Assembly: GCA_003676145.1 (NCBI GenBank)
Contig: NAUB01000011.1
Span: forward strand, 1-51,500
Length of the DNA: 51,500 bases
Direction of reading: 5' to 3'
Source: a gamma proteobacterium symbiont of Stewartia floridana
Lineage (GTDB): Bacteria; Pseudomonadota; Gammaproteobacteria; Chromatiales; Chromatiaceae
The position numbers and the translations under genes are program-made. Shown piece after piece: positions 18,039-27,199 of the stretch (positions are counted from its first letter, which is position 1; each line of letters opens with the position of its first letter). The notes under the pieces were generated by a model. The model was not told where the DNA came from, ran no database searches, and saw nothing but the letters and a program-made list of their open reading frames with translations.

Positions 18039-19277
18039 ATGAATAATTCGAGAGATTTTAAGAATTTGACGGCTGTAGTGATTTGCAGCCTTTTGTTTTC
18101 AGCCTGTGGAGGAGGTGGTAGTCGTAGTGACGGCTCTGATGCAAGTGAGCCGACTTTGACAAGCAAAGAGGCATTGGGCGAAGCGCTTTTTTCTGATGTC
18201 AATCTGTCGGTTAATCGTACCCAGGCTTGTTCAACCTGCCACAACCCGGATCGGGCCTTTATCGATGATCGTCTGGATGCTTTTGGTGAGATCGGTGCGG
18301 TTTCCCTGGGTGATGACGGAATATCACTGGGCGACCGCAACACGCCTTCAGCTGCCTACGCGGCCTTTAGTCCTGAATTCTACGAAGGGACTCGTGATCG
18401 TCTTAACAGTGATGCAGGGCAGTATCAGGGGTTTATTGGTGGCCAGTTTTTAGATGGCAGGGAAGCCAATCTCAAAGGTCAGGCTGGTGGACCGCCTTTG
18501 AATCCCATCGAAATGAACATGCCGGACAAGGCGAGTGTGGTGGCTCGAATACAGGAGAACGAAGACTATATTGAGGCCTTCGAGTCACTCTACGGCGAGA
18601 CGCTTTTTGATGATGTGGATCTGGCCTACGAGGCCATGACAGAAAGTATTGCCAAGTTTGAGAAAACCGAGTTATTTGCGAGCTTTGACTCTGACTACGA
18701 TCGTCATATCAATGGTGAGTATGATGAGTATATTCTCACTAAGGCTGGCTTGGGTAAGGCACTGTTCTTTTCCCAGGAGTTCACCAACTGCGCAACCTGC
18801 CATCAGCTGCAGCCCAACAGTCATCCTCAGGAGACCTTTTCCAGCTACGAATACCACAATATCGGTGTACCGGAAAACACCGCTGTGCGGGCGGTTAACA
18901 ATACCGCTGAAGGATTTATCGATCATGGCTTACTGGATAATCCTGCTACAACTGATGCATCCCACCTGGGTAAATTCAAGGTGCCCACGTTACGGAACGT
19001 GGCGGTCACCGAACCCTATATGCACAATGGTGTGTTCCGCGACCTTAAGACGGTGATTTTATTCTACGATCAGTTCAATAATGAGGATCGTAGCCTGAAT
19101 CCTGAAACGGGGGACGTTTGGGCGGAGGCAGAAGTTGCAGGGACGATCAATCACAGTGAACTCGCTGCTCCGGCCCTGACCGATGAGGAAGTAGAAGCGC
19201 TGGTGTGCTTCTTGCGTTCTCTTACAGATGCCCGATATAAGCACCTCATCGAGGAAAACGGTGTTTTCTGTGATTGA
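18039..19277 (+). CDS. Di-haem cytochrome c peroxidase (MauG/CcpA family) lipoprotein
   Basis: 412 residues. Lipobox LFSACGGGG. Two CxxCH sites: ACSTCHNPDRAF (about 65) and NCATCHQLQ (about 250). Conserved blocks GDRNTPSAAYAAF, DGREANLKGQAGGPPLNPIEM and FKVPTLRNVAVTEPYMHNG fit bacterial cytochrome c peroxidases and MauG-like proteins. These reduce peroxide or carry out periplasmic oxidations. It is divergent from the imelysin operon and shares the Fur box, so it is probably a member of the same iron-starvation response. Whether it detoxifies peroxide or oxidises iron or a partner protein is open. Confidence 0.9.
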   Translation: MNNSRDFKNLTAVVICSLLFSACGGGGSRSDGSDASEPTLTSKEALGEALFSDVNLSVNRTQACSTCHNPDRAFIDDRLDAFGEIGAVSLGDDGISLGDRNTPSAAYAAFSPEFYEGTRDRLNSDAGQYQGFIGGQFLDGREANLKGQAGGPPLNPIEMNMPDKASVVARIQENEDYIEAFESLYGETLFDDVDLAYEAMTESIAKFEKTELFASFDSDYDRHINGEYDEYILTKAGLGKALFFSQEFTNCATCHQLQPNSHPQETFSSYEYHNIGVPENTAVRAVNNTAEGFIDHGLLDNPATTDASHLGKFKVPTLRNVAVTEPYMHNGVFRDLKTVILFYDQFNNEDRSLNPETGDVWAEAEVAGTINHSELAAPALTDEEVEALVCFLRSLTDARYKHLIEENGVFCD

Positions 19278-19904
19278 TAGCTGCCGATACTGATGCACTG
19301 TTCAATTGGTGGCTGACTTTGGCGATGACCTGGTTTCTGATAGTAAGTCATTGTCTCTATTGAAAAATGTCAGTATTGAGATACTCACTCTTGCTCGGGT
19401 GATAAACCGGTTCATAACGTGCAGAAAGGGTAGTTGTTTGAGCATAAATTTGTTGCTAAACCATCCATTTTAAACTGCTGGGATCAATTCATCGGCCACT
19501 CTATCGAGCGGGTGCTCGGCAGATCATCGGACGGTAGTCTGAGTAGAGGCATCAGTGACCATTAAAAAAGGACTCTTCATGCGGTTGAAGTGCAGTATCG
19601 CTGTCTATTTTGTTGCTTATCTAAATAAGAATAAGAATCCTTAAGAGTTAGGTCAGCAACAGAGTCAAAGTTAATTTACATCGTTCGAGAGTCAAGGGGT
19701 TTTCTCCGCCAACATCCAAACAGTTGATTTAATCGTGAAATCGCAATCAATATGTTGTTAAGTGACTGTATTTAAAGTGTTTATATGTGAAGTATTAGAG
19801 TATATTAATTCAACTAATCAGCTAACAAGGATTACTGATTTGTGAATATCATTCCAAGTAATTAGGATTGCTCGCTCTAAATAAACCACGGAGATGAGGA
19901 GACG
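19278..19904. other. Long leader/intergenic region upstream of aprMBA
   Basis: 627 bp. No gene of convincing length is visible; the longest start-to-stop frames read as random. The last 150 bp are AT-rich and probably hold the apr promoter, but no unambiguous -35/-10 pair stands out. A/T-rich direct repeats near 19617-19640 look like Fur half-sites but are not spaced as a Fur box. Confidence 0.5.
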
Positions 19905-20741
19905 ATGTTTACCACAAATCCCTTCAGCGAGCTTTCCGGAACTATCTCACCTGAGACCATGCAGATCTATGTAATCCTGATGGTCATCTTGGTAGTCGGT
20001 GGCGTTATCATCGATATGATCCACAAGAAAAGTGCTCAGTACTTTTTCGAGAATTCCAAAAAAGCTGAAAAGAACGCCAAGCGTACCGTTAGCAGCGGTG
20101 AAAAAATGTCGCTTGCAGTGCAAACAGTTGCCAGCGAGGTACTGACCTCATCTGAATTCTGTAATCCGCAGCGCCGGCTTTCACACCTTTTGACTATGTA
20201 CGGTTTCATCATCTTCGTTGTCTCCACGGCAACGCTGATTTTTGCCTACCCAACCGAAGCTTCGGCTGGCATCTGGCCAATGCTCTGGCATATTGGCGCA
20301 GCCATGCTCTGCATCGGCGGCTACTGGTTCTGGTTCGTCATCCGTGTTGATGTATCCGCCGAAGGCAAGCCCTGGTACAAACTGGCAAAGGCTGACATTT
20401 TCATCGTGTCTCTGTTGACTACCGCCACTTTCGGTCTGCTGTGGTCTGCAACTCAGGGCGGTGGCCTTGGCTGGTTGTTCTTCGCACTGTTCATTATCTC
20501 TAGCACAACCCTTTTCGGTACTGTGCTTTGGTCGAAGTTTGCCCACATGTTCTTCAAACCTGCTGCGGCTTATCAGAAGAAAATCACCAAAGCAGATGGC
20601 TCGCAAGAGAATCTGCCGGATCTTGGTGAACTGTCTGATCCTGCTCTGCAGTCACGCTATCCGGATATCCCCGAGTACATGGGTACCAACCCACCGAACA
20701 TGGGGCTTGGCATCAAGCGTGAAGCGCCTCAGCACTATTAA
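19905..20741 (+). CDS. aprM: AprM, membrane subunit of dissimilatory APS reductase
   Basis: 278 residues with about five transmembrane helices (near 21-37, 100-115, 125-142, 162-180, 188-205) and a soluble C-terminal tail. The gene is directly upstream of aprB-aprA, the usual place of aprM in sulfur oxidisers that lack the Qmo complex at this locus. AprM is thought to pass electrons from AprBA to the membrane quinone pool while sulfite and AMP are converted to APS. The start has a strong GGAGATGAGGAG upstream. Regularly placed His residues could bind haem. Gene identity is firm by context and length. Confidence 0.93.
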   Translation: MFTTNPFSELSGTISPETMQIYVILMVILVVGGVIIDMIHKKSAQYFFENSKKAEKNAKRTVSSGEKMSLAVQTVASEVLTSSEFCNPQRRLSHLLTMYGFIIFVVSTATLIFAYPTEASAGIWPMLWHIGAAMLCIGGYWFWFVIRVDVSAEGKPWYKLAKADIFIVSLLTTATFGLLWSATQGGGLGWLFFALFIISSTTLFGTVLWSKFAHMFFKPAAAYQKKITKADGSQENLPDLGELSDPALQSRYPDIPEYMGTNPPNMGLGIKREAPQHY

Positions 20742-20772
20742 GTCGTTTCAACCGAATTAAGAGAGAACTGTT

Positions 20773-21255
20773 ATGCCAACATTCGTATATATGACCCGTT
20801 GTGACGGCTGCGGACACTGTGTCGATATCTGCCCTTCAGACATCATGCACATCGATCCGACTTACCGTCGTGCTTACAACATCGAACCCAACATGTGCTG
20901 GGAGTGCTACTCCTGCGTCAAAGCATGTCCGCACAACGCGATCGACGTTCGCGGTTATGCTGACTTTGCTCCTCTCGGCCACTCAGTCCGAGTGATTCGT
21001 GATGAAGAGAAGGGTGTTATCGCCTGGCGGATCAAATCCCGCAATGGTGAAACCGACCTGAACCTTCTGGCACCTATCACCACTAAGCCTTGGGGCAAGC
21101 ACATCCCGCAACTCTCCAGTGTTCCTGCTCCTACCCAGGATCAGCGTGACAGCCAACTGCTGTACAACGAACCGAAATACATTCGTCTCGACGATGGTGA
21201 TATCCACACACTCGAGTCCAATGGCTTGCATATGGAAAAAGGGGTGTACTACTAA
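20773..21255 (+). CDS. aprB: APS reductase beta subunit
   Basis: 160 residues. Two 4Fe-4S motifs: CDGCGHCVDICP (about 10-21) and CWECYSCVKACP (about 47-58), followed by the AprB-specific tail (about 65-160) that wraps around AprA. The subunit moves electrons between the FAD of AprA and the membrane partner AprM. It starts 31 bp after aprM with GAGAGAAC upstream, and its stop codon overlaps the aprA start by one base. Confidence 0.97.
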   Translation: MPTFVYMTRCDGCGHCVDICPSDIMHIDPTYRRAYNIEPNMCWECYSCVKACPHNAIDVRGYADFAPLGHSVRVIRDEEKGVIAWRIKSRNGETDLNLLAPITTKPWGKHIPQLSSVPAPTQDQRDSQLLYNEPKYIRLDDGDIHTLESNGLHMEKGVYY

Positions 21256-23162
21256 TGGCCTACAAAACTATCGTAGAAGACAATATCGATATCCTGGTCG
21301 CTGGTGCTGGCCTCGGCGGTACCGGTGCGGCTTTCGAAGCACGCTACTGGGGTAAAGATAAGAAGATCGTAATTGCCGAAAAAGCCAACATCGACCGTTC
21401 CGGTGCTGTGGCCCAGGGTCTCTACGCGATCAACTGTTACATGGGTACTCGCTTCGGTGAGAACAACCCGGAAGATCACGTACGTTATGCTCGCATCGAC
21501 TTGATGGGTATGGTTCGTGAGGATCTGCTGTTCGATATGGCTCGCCACGTAGACTCGGCTGTACATCAGTTCGAAGAGTGGGGCATGCCGATCATGCGTA
21601 ACCCCAAGACCGGTTCCTACCTGCGTGAAGGTCGCTGGCAGATCATGATTCACGGTGAGTCCTACAAGCCGTTGGTGGCTGAGGCTGCCAAGAAGTCTGC
21701 AGACAAGGTCTATAACCGTATCTGTGTTACCCACCTGCTGATGGATGACGCCAAAGAGAACCGGGTTGCCGGTGCTGTTGGCTTCAACGTCCGTACTGGT
21801 GATTACCACGTATTCAAATCCAAGACTGTTGTCGTAGGTGCCGGTGGTGCTTCCAACATCTTCAAGCCTCGCTCCGTTGGTGAGGGTGCTGGTCGTGTTT
21901 GGTACGCTCCTTGGTCCTCCGGTTCAGCTTACGGTCTGATGATCGGCGCTGGCGCCAAGATGACCCAGATGGAGAATCGTATCGTACTGGCACGATTCAA
22001 AGATGGTTACGGCCCTGTTGGTGCTTACTTCCTGCATCTGAAGACCTACACCCAGAACTGTGACGGTGAAGAGTACGAATCCAAGTGGTTCCCGGCTCTG
22101 GAAAAAATGGTGGGTAAAGCCTACCTGGACACCGAAGCGTCTCACGTTTCACACCGTCCGATTCCAACCTGCCTGCGTAACCATGCGTTCATCAACGAGG
22201 TTGCCTCCGGTAAAGGTCCTATCCACATGGTCACCATGGAAGCCTTCCAGGATCCACATCTCGAAGAGATCGGATGGCATAACTTCCTGGGTATGACCGT
22301 TGGTCAGGCTGTACTTTGGGCCGCTACCGACGTTAACCCCAAGTATGAGAATCCTGAGCTGACCACCTCCGAGCCTTACGTCATGGGCTCTCACGCCACC
22401 GGTTGTGGCGCCTGGTGTTCAGGTCCTGAAGATATCTCTCCTGAAGAGTACTTCTGGGGCTACAACCGTATGACCACTGTCGAAGGTCTGTTCGGCGCAG
22501 GTGACGCGGTTGGCGGAACGCCTCACGCTTTCTCCTCCGGTTCTTTCACCGAGGGTCGTCTCGCAGCCAAGGCTGCTTGTAAGTACATCGACGATGGTAA
22601 GGCGCAGGGCATTCGTGTTTCCCAGGAGCAGATCGATCGCCGTAAGGAAGAGATCTACAAGCCGATGGAGCACTACAAGATCTATCGTAATGAGATCGTT
22701 GCCGGTTCTGTGAACCCCAACTACATCAACCCACGTCAGGGTCTGGATCGTCTGCAGAAACTGATGGATGAGTACGCTGGTGGTGTTACCGTTCAGTACA
22801 TGACCAACGAGAAGCTGCTGCACATCGGTCTGAAGAAGATGAAGACCCTCGAAGAGGATCTGGAAAAGGTTGCTGCTGAGAATGTCCATGAACTGCTGCG
22901 TGCATGGGAGTTGAAGCATCGTCACCTCGCTTCCGAGGCCGTTATTCATCACACCCTGTTCCGTGAGGAGACTCGCTGGCCTGGTTACTACTACCGTGGT
23001 GACCACATGAAAGTGGATGATGATAACTGGCATGTGCTGACCGTATCCCGTCGTGATCCTGCATCCGGCGAATACACCATGGAAAAAGCACCTCTGTATC
23101 ACCTGGTTGGTGATATCGAAGATAAGGCTCTTGCAGAGCTGAAGTCTAAAGAGGGTGCATAG
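21255..23162 (+). CDS. aprA: APS reductase alpha subunit
   Basis: 635 residues, normal length for AprA. The N-terminal FAD-binding motif DILVAGAGLGGTGAAFEARYW is clear. Further FAD/substrate blocks include GAVAQGLYAINCYMG, VVGAGGASNIFKPRS and ATGCGAWCSGPED. In sulfur oxidisers the enzyme turns sulfite and AMP into APS in the cytoplasm; an ATP sulfurylase encoded elsewhere would complete the path to sulfate. Codon use is strongly biased to preferred codons (CGT, GGT, CTG), which suggests very high expression compared with neighbours. Confidence 0.98.
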   Translation: MAYKTIVEDNIDILVAGAGLGGTGAAFEARYWGKDKKIVIAEKANIDRSGAVAQGLYAINCYMGTRFGENNPEDHVRYARIDLMGMVREDLLFDMARHVDSAVHQFEEWGMPIMRNPKTGSYLREGRWQIMIHGESYKPLVAEAAKKSADKVYNRICVTHLLMDDAKENRVAGAVGFNVRTGDYHVFKSKTVVVGAGGASNIFKPRSVGEGAGRVWYAPWSSGSAYGLMIGAGAKMTQMENRIVLARFKDGYGPVGAYFLHLKTYTQNCDGEEYESKWFPALEKMVGKAYLDTEASHVSHRPIPTCLRNHAFINEVASGKGPIHMVTMEAFQDPHLEEIGWHNFLGMTVGQAVLWAATDVNPKYENPELTTSEPYVMGSHATGCGAWCSGPEDISPEEYFWGYNRMTTVEGLFGAGDAVGGTPHAFSSGSFTEGRLAAKAACKYIDDGKAQGIRVSQEQIDRRKEEIYKPMEHYKIYRNEIVAGSVNPNYINPRQGLDRLQKLMDEYAGGVTVQYMTNEKLLHIGLKKMKTLEEDLEKVAAENVHELLRAWELKHRHLASEAVIHHTLFREETRWPGYYYRGDHMKVDDDNWHVLTVSRRDPASGEYTMEKAPLYHLVGDIEDKALAELKSKEGA

Positions 23163-23178
23163 CCGGTAAGAGCTCCGA

Positions 23179-23252
23179 ACAGAAGTCCCTTAACGGGGCC
23201 TTCTGTTTGGCTTTTAAGAGAGAGGCCAATATACTTGTTGGCCTCTTTTTTT
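23179..23252 (+). terminator. Tandem terminator of the apr operon
   Basis: First hairpin at 23179-23206 (ACAGAAG and CTTCTGT arms with inner CCC/GGG). Second hairpin at 23221-23246 has a perfect 9-bp stem (AGAGGCCAA and TTGGCCTCT) followed directly by a run of T to about 23252. The second is a textbook Rho-independent terminator. Confidence 0.9.
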
Positions 23253-23401
23253 ATTTGTAAGTAACTGCATTTCTTGTATAAATAGATAAACGCCATTTAA
23301 TGTTTAGTCTGAAGTTATTGTTTTAACTACCAGAATATAAAGGTTTTTATCCTGATTTGAATGCGCATTGTTTGTGATTATTCCTAAACACAGAGCAGCA
23401 G

Positions 23402-23752
23402 ATGAATATTATTGACAATACAGACGAAGAGCTTCTGGCCATTGGCATTCCCTGGTGGGAAGACTTGATCAAGTACTCGAACAAGGGGCAGTATGGAAAA
23501 TTCATCCGTAATTTTTCCTATGACCTGCTGCTTGGCTTGAATGAAGTCGAATTAGGCAAACAGTTTGCCAAAAGCGAACTGACTCGCAGTCTGGATACCA
23601 ATTACGACTTCCTGGGTTTCATCCGTCGTGGCGAGCATGTCACTTTTCTGTTCAGAGTTCGCAGTACCAAACGAGAAGGGGAGTGGCTCGGCAGAATGGT
23701 GGTTGGTTACGAAAGAGGCGAGCCGAAAATATTTGCCGCATCCATTTTCTGA
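23402..23752 (+). CDS. Hypothetical protein, 116 residues
   Basis: Not recognised. A soluble, compact protein with mixed composition, no signal peptide and no cysteine motif. It contains WWEDLIKYSNKGQYGKFIRNF near the N-terminus, a helical LNEVELGKQFAKSEL stretch, and a beta-rich C-terminus (VTFLFRVRSTKREGEWLGRMVVGYERGEPKIF). Translation reads as a genuine protein with normal codon use. It starts about 150 bp after the apr terminator, so it has its own promoter, and lies 108 bp before the SlyD-like gene. Confidence 0.7.
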   Translation: MNIIDNTDEELLAIGIPWWEDLIKYSNKGQYGKFIRNFSYDLLLGLNEVELGKQFAKSELTRSLDTNYDFLGFIRRGEHVTFLFRVRSTKREGEWLGRMVVGYERGEPKIFAASIF

Positions 23753-23860
23753 GGAAGGTCTGAACAGTTCATTTCGTCATCCCTGCGCATGCCGGGATCA
23801 AGCAAGTTTGTTCCGCTTTACACCGGCACAACGACTGCAGCAGAGGTTGCCTAAGCGATC

Positions 23861-24376
23861 ATGAAAGAGATCATACAACATCATAAACTCGTTGAACTGA
23901 ACTATAAGGTTCTCGACGAGAAAACCGGCCAGGTCCTATCAACTGTTGAGTTCCCGATCAGTTATGTACATGGCGCTGATCAGGTTCTCGCCACCCAGGT
24001 TACAGCACAACTTGAGGGCAGGGCAGAAGGTGAGATCATTGAGGTACCGATCGACGGTAATATGATCTATGGTCCCCGTGATGAGGGACTGGTTTTTACC
24101 GACCATATTGAAAACGTGCCGGAAGAGTTCCGAGAGGTTGGTACCAAGATTCTGATGGAAAACGAAAACGGTGAACCCAGGGAGTTCATTGTCACCCGGA
24201 TGGATGACAAGACCCTGACCGTTGACGGCAACAATCCCTTGTGTGGTAGAAACCTGATCTTCAAGTTGGAGATCCTCAAAGTCAGAGAGGCAACTGATCA
24301 GGAGATCGAAGCCGGTACCAAAGTGGTTAACGGGCCGGATATCGATTTGAACAGCGATAAGGTTGTGCCGATCTAA
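23861..24376 (+). CDS. FKBP-type peptidyl-prolyl isomerase, SlyD-like
   Basis: 171 residues. SlyD pattern: KLVELNYKVLDEKTGQVLSTVE at the N-terminus, then ISYVHGADQVLATQVTAQLEGRAEGE, an inserted flap-like segment (about 70-130) and NPLCGRNLIFKLEILKVREAT at the C-terminus. Such proteins catalyse proline isomerisation and have chaperone activity. The His-rich metal-binding tail of E. coli SlyD is absent, so nickel handling is not expected. Cytoplasmic. Confidence 0.88.
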   Translation: MKEIIQHHKLVELNYKVLDEKTGQVLSTVEFPISYVHGADQVLATQVTAQLEGRAEGEIIEVPIDGNMIYGPRDEGLVFTDHIENVPEEFREVGTKILMENENGEPREFIVTRMDDKTLTVDGNNPLCGRNLIFKLEILKVREATDQEIEAGTKVVNGPDIDLNSDKVVPI

Positions 24377-24388
24377 TGATTGGCCGCA

Positions 24389-24616
24389 AATGAACGCTAA
24401 TCACCGCTAATTCACGCAAATAGACCTTATAGTCCAACATGGTGCGGCAAGCCGCACCCTACACATCACCTAAGTGCGTAGGGTGCGGCTTGCCGCACCA
24501 TTAAGGGTAGAGAAGCGGTATGAGCTGGCTTATTGCTACAGCTTTTTATGCAAGCTCAGGGCAGCGTTCCCATTGCGAAAACCAGTCGCGGCGTTTTGCG
24601 GTGATTAGCGTCCATT
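24389..24616. repeat. Nested inverted-repeat element between convergent genes
   Basis: Outer arms 24389-24407 and 24598-24616 are inverted copies differing at one base in 19. Inner arms 24440-24462 and 24478-24500 are perfect 23-bp inverted copies, and each inner arm is itself a small palindrome (GGTGCGGC, two bases, GCCGCACC). No open frame lies inside. The layout fits a small non-autonomous mobile element or a dispersed palindromic repeat inserted between two convergent genes. Confidence 0.75.
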
Positions 24617-24656
24617 AGCGGTTAATTCACCAGTTGAAAGCTGCATGCATTAGCCG

Positions 24657-25295
24657 CTACATATTGCTGAAGGGATCGTCGTATAGCAGGATGCTGACAT
24701 AGGGTGCGTAGGTTAAAACCGCGCCTTGGTATGATCCCAGCTCATTGAAGGCACGCAACACCTGAGCCAGTTTCTCGTCGCTGTTTGTGTCGGTTTTGAG
24801 CTTCTCCAGTGCTAAGACCAGGGGCTCCACATCTTCAGGTTTCAGATGCTGTTTCAACAATTGAATCGTTTCGTCGATCCTTTCGACTTGGATATGCTCC
24901 CGATTCTTGGTCAGTTGCGCTTCATCTCCCTCTCCGAAATCCACCGGCTCCGCTCCAGTAGGATTCTCAACTTGGGGCCGATTGGATGACTGAAGACCGG
25001 CAAAGGCATTGAACTCCTCAAAAGCCTTCTGTTTTATGGCATTTACAAAGCCGTTGAACTCGTCAGTATTCGGTTTGCCCAGAAATAGGGAAATCAACGG
25101 TTCGCCATTCACCCGGCTATTGAAATGCAGGGCTGACTGACTGATGACTGGCTCCGGGTCCAACACGGTGAGCATCACCGTCAGAGTCTCCTCTTTTTTG
25201 AATGGTGCCTTGATTCGAATATCCACATGGTCATCGACTAACTCGAACTCCTGTGTCCCTTTAAAAAGGTCTTTCTGTATCAGCTTGGTTGTCAT
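24657..25295 (-). CDS. Hypothetical protein, 212 residues
   Basis: Not recognised. Cytoplasmic by composition. The first 125 residues are beta-rich (FELVDDHVDIRIKAPFKKEETLTVMLTVLDPEPVI) with a helix that mentions FNGFVNAIKQKAFEEF; a Pro/Glu linker follows (about 118-132), then a helical part (RIDETIQLLKQHLKPEDVEPLVLALEKLK). It is the last gene of a four-gene minus-strand operon, 15 bp after the 103-residue gene. The C-terminus ends a few bases from the inverted-repeat element. Confidence 0.7.
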   Translation of the reverse strand: MTTKLIQKDLFKGTQEFELVDDHVDIRIKAPFKKEETLTVMLTVLDPEPVISQSALHFNSRVNGEPLISLFLGKPNTDEFNGFVNAIKQKAFEEFNAFAGLQSSNRPQVENPTGAEPVDFGEGDEAQLTKNREHIQVERIDETIQLLKQHLKPEDVEPLVLALEKLKTDTNSDEKLAQVLRAFNELGSYQGAVLTYAPYVSILLYDDPFSNM

Positions 25296-25310
25296 ATCCG
25301 CGCTTTGCCG

Positions 25311-25622
25311 TTAACTGCTGAAGACTTTCTTCATGATGTCGGCGACAAACTCATGGCCATATGAGTTTTCCCCGCAATGGATGACCTCGTTCTCTGTGCC
25401 GATAAAGGCCAGATAGGGGTGAACTTCGACACCCTCATGTTCGATATTCGCCTGATCGTCCAAGCTGCTGGCCACACTGAAGGCAATTTCACCCGTCAGC
25501 TCTCTTAATTGGTCACCAGCAATTCCACCTTGGGCCAGTTTGAAACGAATCTGCTCGATGATCTCTTGTATGAGTATCTCTTGCAGCTGTTCATATTTTT
25601 CAATATCAATAATTTGTTGCAT
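25311..25622 (-). CDS. Hypothetical protein, 103 residues
   Basis: Not recognised. The N-terminal half is helical and acidic (KYEQLQEILIQEIIEQIRFKLAQ), the C-terminal half carries EVHPYLAFIGTENEVIHCGENSYGHEFV. No signal peptide or membrane segment. It sits between the acetyltransferase gene (26 bp) and the 212-residue gene (15 bp), so the three are most likely one transcript and may act together. Confidence 0.7.
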   Translation of the reverse strand: MQQIIDIEKYEQLQEILIQEIIEQIRFKLAQGGIAGDQLRELTGEIAFSVASSLDDQANIEHEGVEVHPYLAFIGTENEVIHCGENSYGHEFVADIMKKVFSS

Positions 25623-25648
25623 TTTGAGTATCTTTTATCATTTCCAGG

Positions 25649-26701
25649 TCAGCGATTATACACTTTCTCTTTCAGGCTTTTCAGCTTAACCCTCAGGGTG
25701 CTGAAAGGATTCATCCCCCTGTTTTTCTGTGGGTTATTGTCTATACAACTCAATCGCCAGCGTTGACGGCGTTGTGACATCCAATCCTGCTTGTAGGCAT
25801 CGTTACCTGTGAGAAAGTCAATTTCATCAACTTTATCCCGGTCGATTACCTGCTCCATCAAATAGGCGAGCAGTATCGTGCCAGGCGAGTAGCGTTTCCA
25901 AGCTTCGTCATAGACCAGCTTAAAGATACTTGCCTTTCCGTGGGCCACGAACCAGAACTGCGCAGCTGCCGGAGAGTTGTTGATGTAGAGAATTGCGAGC
26001 CTTAACCAGCCTGACTCAGAGAGGGTTTTGGCCAGCCCTTCTACAAACGGTTCAAATACCTCATTGGCCTTCCAACTGGCATTATAGACCGTTCGATAAT
26101 CGGCTAATGCCTGCTCCAAATGGCCCTCTGTGAAGAGTTCTATTCGGTAGTCCTGTTCCCGTTTGAGTTTGCGTTGTTTGCGTCCGAGCGTATTTCTTAC
26201 CCTCGATGGGCGGGCTGCCAGATAGTCGGAAAAAGACTCCCCGTTTGTAGGGTGATACCAGTTATAGAAACTGAAGTAGCGATGACAGCTGTATCCATAA
26301 GAAGTCATGGTTTGCTGTAACTCATGCACACTCGAGTCCCTATCGGCAACAGGCTCCAGCTGCAGCGAATGGAGCGGCAGACCTTTTAACCCTTCAACCA
26401 GGCAGGTCAGAACCTGACTGTGATCGTTGCAGTCAAGCAGTAAGGTGTAGAGGGACGTATAGAGGTGTTTTACCGGGTAAGCGTGTTCTCCATCGGGGCG
26501 TGTCAATGGAAGCAGGGCAACCACCTTTTCCCCATCAAGCACACAGGCCAGCAGCAGGGTCTGATCTTCACTGAAGCCATTTCTGTGAAGGTTCTCAAAC
26601 CAGACGCGGGAAAAAAACAGGCTCTCCTTTTCTGCCGAGGCAAACAGGTGATCGACGCTGGCCGGCAATTCAGACCAGTCAGCGTAACAGATAAACTTCA
26701 T
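25649..26701 (-). CDS. GNAT-superfamily acetyltransferase (CelD/FemAB-like)
   Basis: 350 residues. The C-terminal half matches the Acetyltransf_6/FemAB-like pattern: SRVRNTLGRKQRKL, then ALADYRTVYNASWK, then GWLRLAILYINNSPAAAQFWFVAHGKASIFKLVYDEAWKRYSPGTILLAYLMEQVID and IDFLTGNDAYKQDW. Members acylate sugars, peptidoglycan peptides or other small molecules; the substrate is not readable. Cytoplasmic. Start lies 9 bp after the stop of the YciI-like gene. Confidence 0.8.
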   Translation of the reverse strand: MKFICYADWSELPASVDHLFASAEKESLFFSRVWFENLHRNGFSEDQTLLLACVLDGEKVVALLPLTRPDGEHAYPVKHLYTSLYTLLLDCNDHSQVLTCLVEGLKGLPLHSLQLEPVADRDSSVHELQQTMTSYGYSCHRYFSFYNWYHPTNGESFSDYLAARPSRVRNTLGRKQRKLKREQDYRIELFTEGHLEQALADYRTVYNASWKANEVFEPFVEGLAKTLSESGWLRLAILYINNSPAAAQFWFVAHGKASIFKLVYDEAWKRYSPGTILLAYLMEQVIDRDKVDEIDFLTGNDAYKQDWMSQRRQRWRLSCIDNNPQKNRGMNPFSTLRVKLKSLKEKVYNR

Positions 26702-26710
26702 TGATCAGTT

Positions 26711-27061
26711 TTAATTGACTTTCTGACTGTCGCCCTGGTCGGAACCACCGCTCATCTCGATCATTTCTGACACTTCCAGGGTGCCGTTGATCTCTAGAAA
26801 AGGGCAGCTTTTGGCAGCTTCCAGGGCCTTTTCCATGGAGTCGGCCTGGATGATACTCATGCCGGACATGGCTGAAATGGTACCAGGGGATGCCTGACCA
26901 CCGGGTTGTACAGTGTGGGTATCCTTAAACGGAATCGCTGGACTGATCACCGCATCACCGAGGGAGATCAGCCACTGTTGATATTGCTCGAAGTGTTTCT
27001 GTCCCTCTTCGGGACTCGTGGGGTATTCACCCCCCAGATAGACAAAGATATATTGTGGCAT
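26711..27061 (-). CDS. YciI/DGPF-domain protein
   Basis: 116 residues from the ATG at 27061 (MPQYIFVYLGGEY). The frame extends to a TTG at 27082, but starting there has no support. The pattern of a small ferredoxin-like-fold YCII protein is visible: HFEQYQQWLISLGDAVISPAIPF and ADSMEKALEAAKSCPFLEINGTLEVSEMIEM. Function in the family is generally unknown. First gene of the four-gene minus-strand operon. Confidence 0.8.
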   Translation of the reverse strand: MPQYIFVYLGGEYPTSPEEGQKHFEQYQQWLISLGDAVISPAIPFKDTHTVQPGGQASPGTISAMSGMSIIQADSMEKALEAAKSCPFLEINGTLEVSEMIEMSGGSDQGDSQKVN

Positions 27062-27199
27062 TATTTGTAGGGTCTCTATCAAGAAATACGGTAATATTGA
27101 GTAAGTTACGGATTTTACCCAAAATTCCCTCTAAAAAAAGAAATAAATCTAATATATGCAGTCACAAAAAATTAGAATCGTAAGAGGGGGTGTGATCAC

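Noticed and set aside
19617-19640. A/T-rich direct repeats upstream of aprM resembling Fur half-sites
   Set aside because: Spacing does not fit the 19-bp Fur box, and apr genes are not expected to be iron-repressed.
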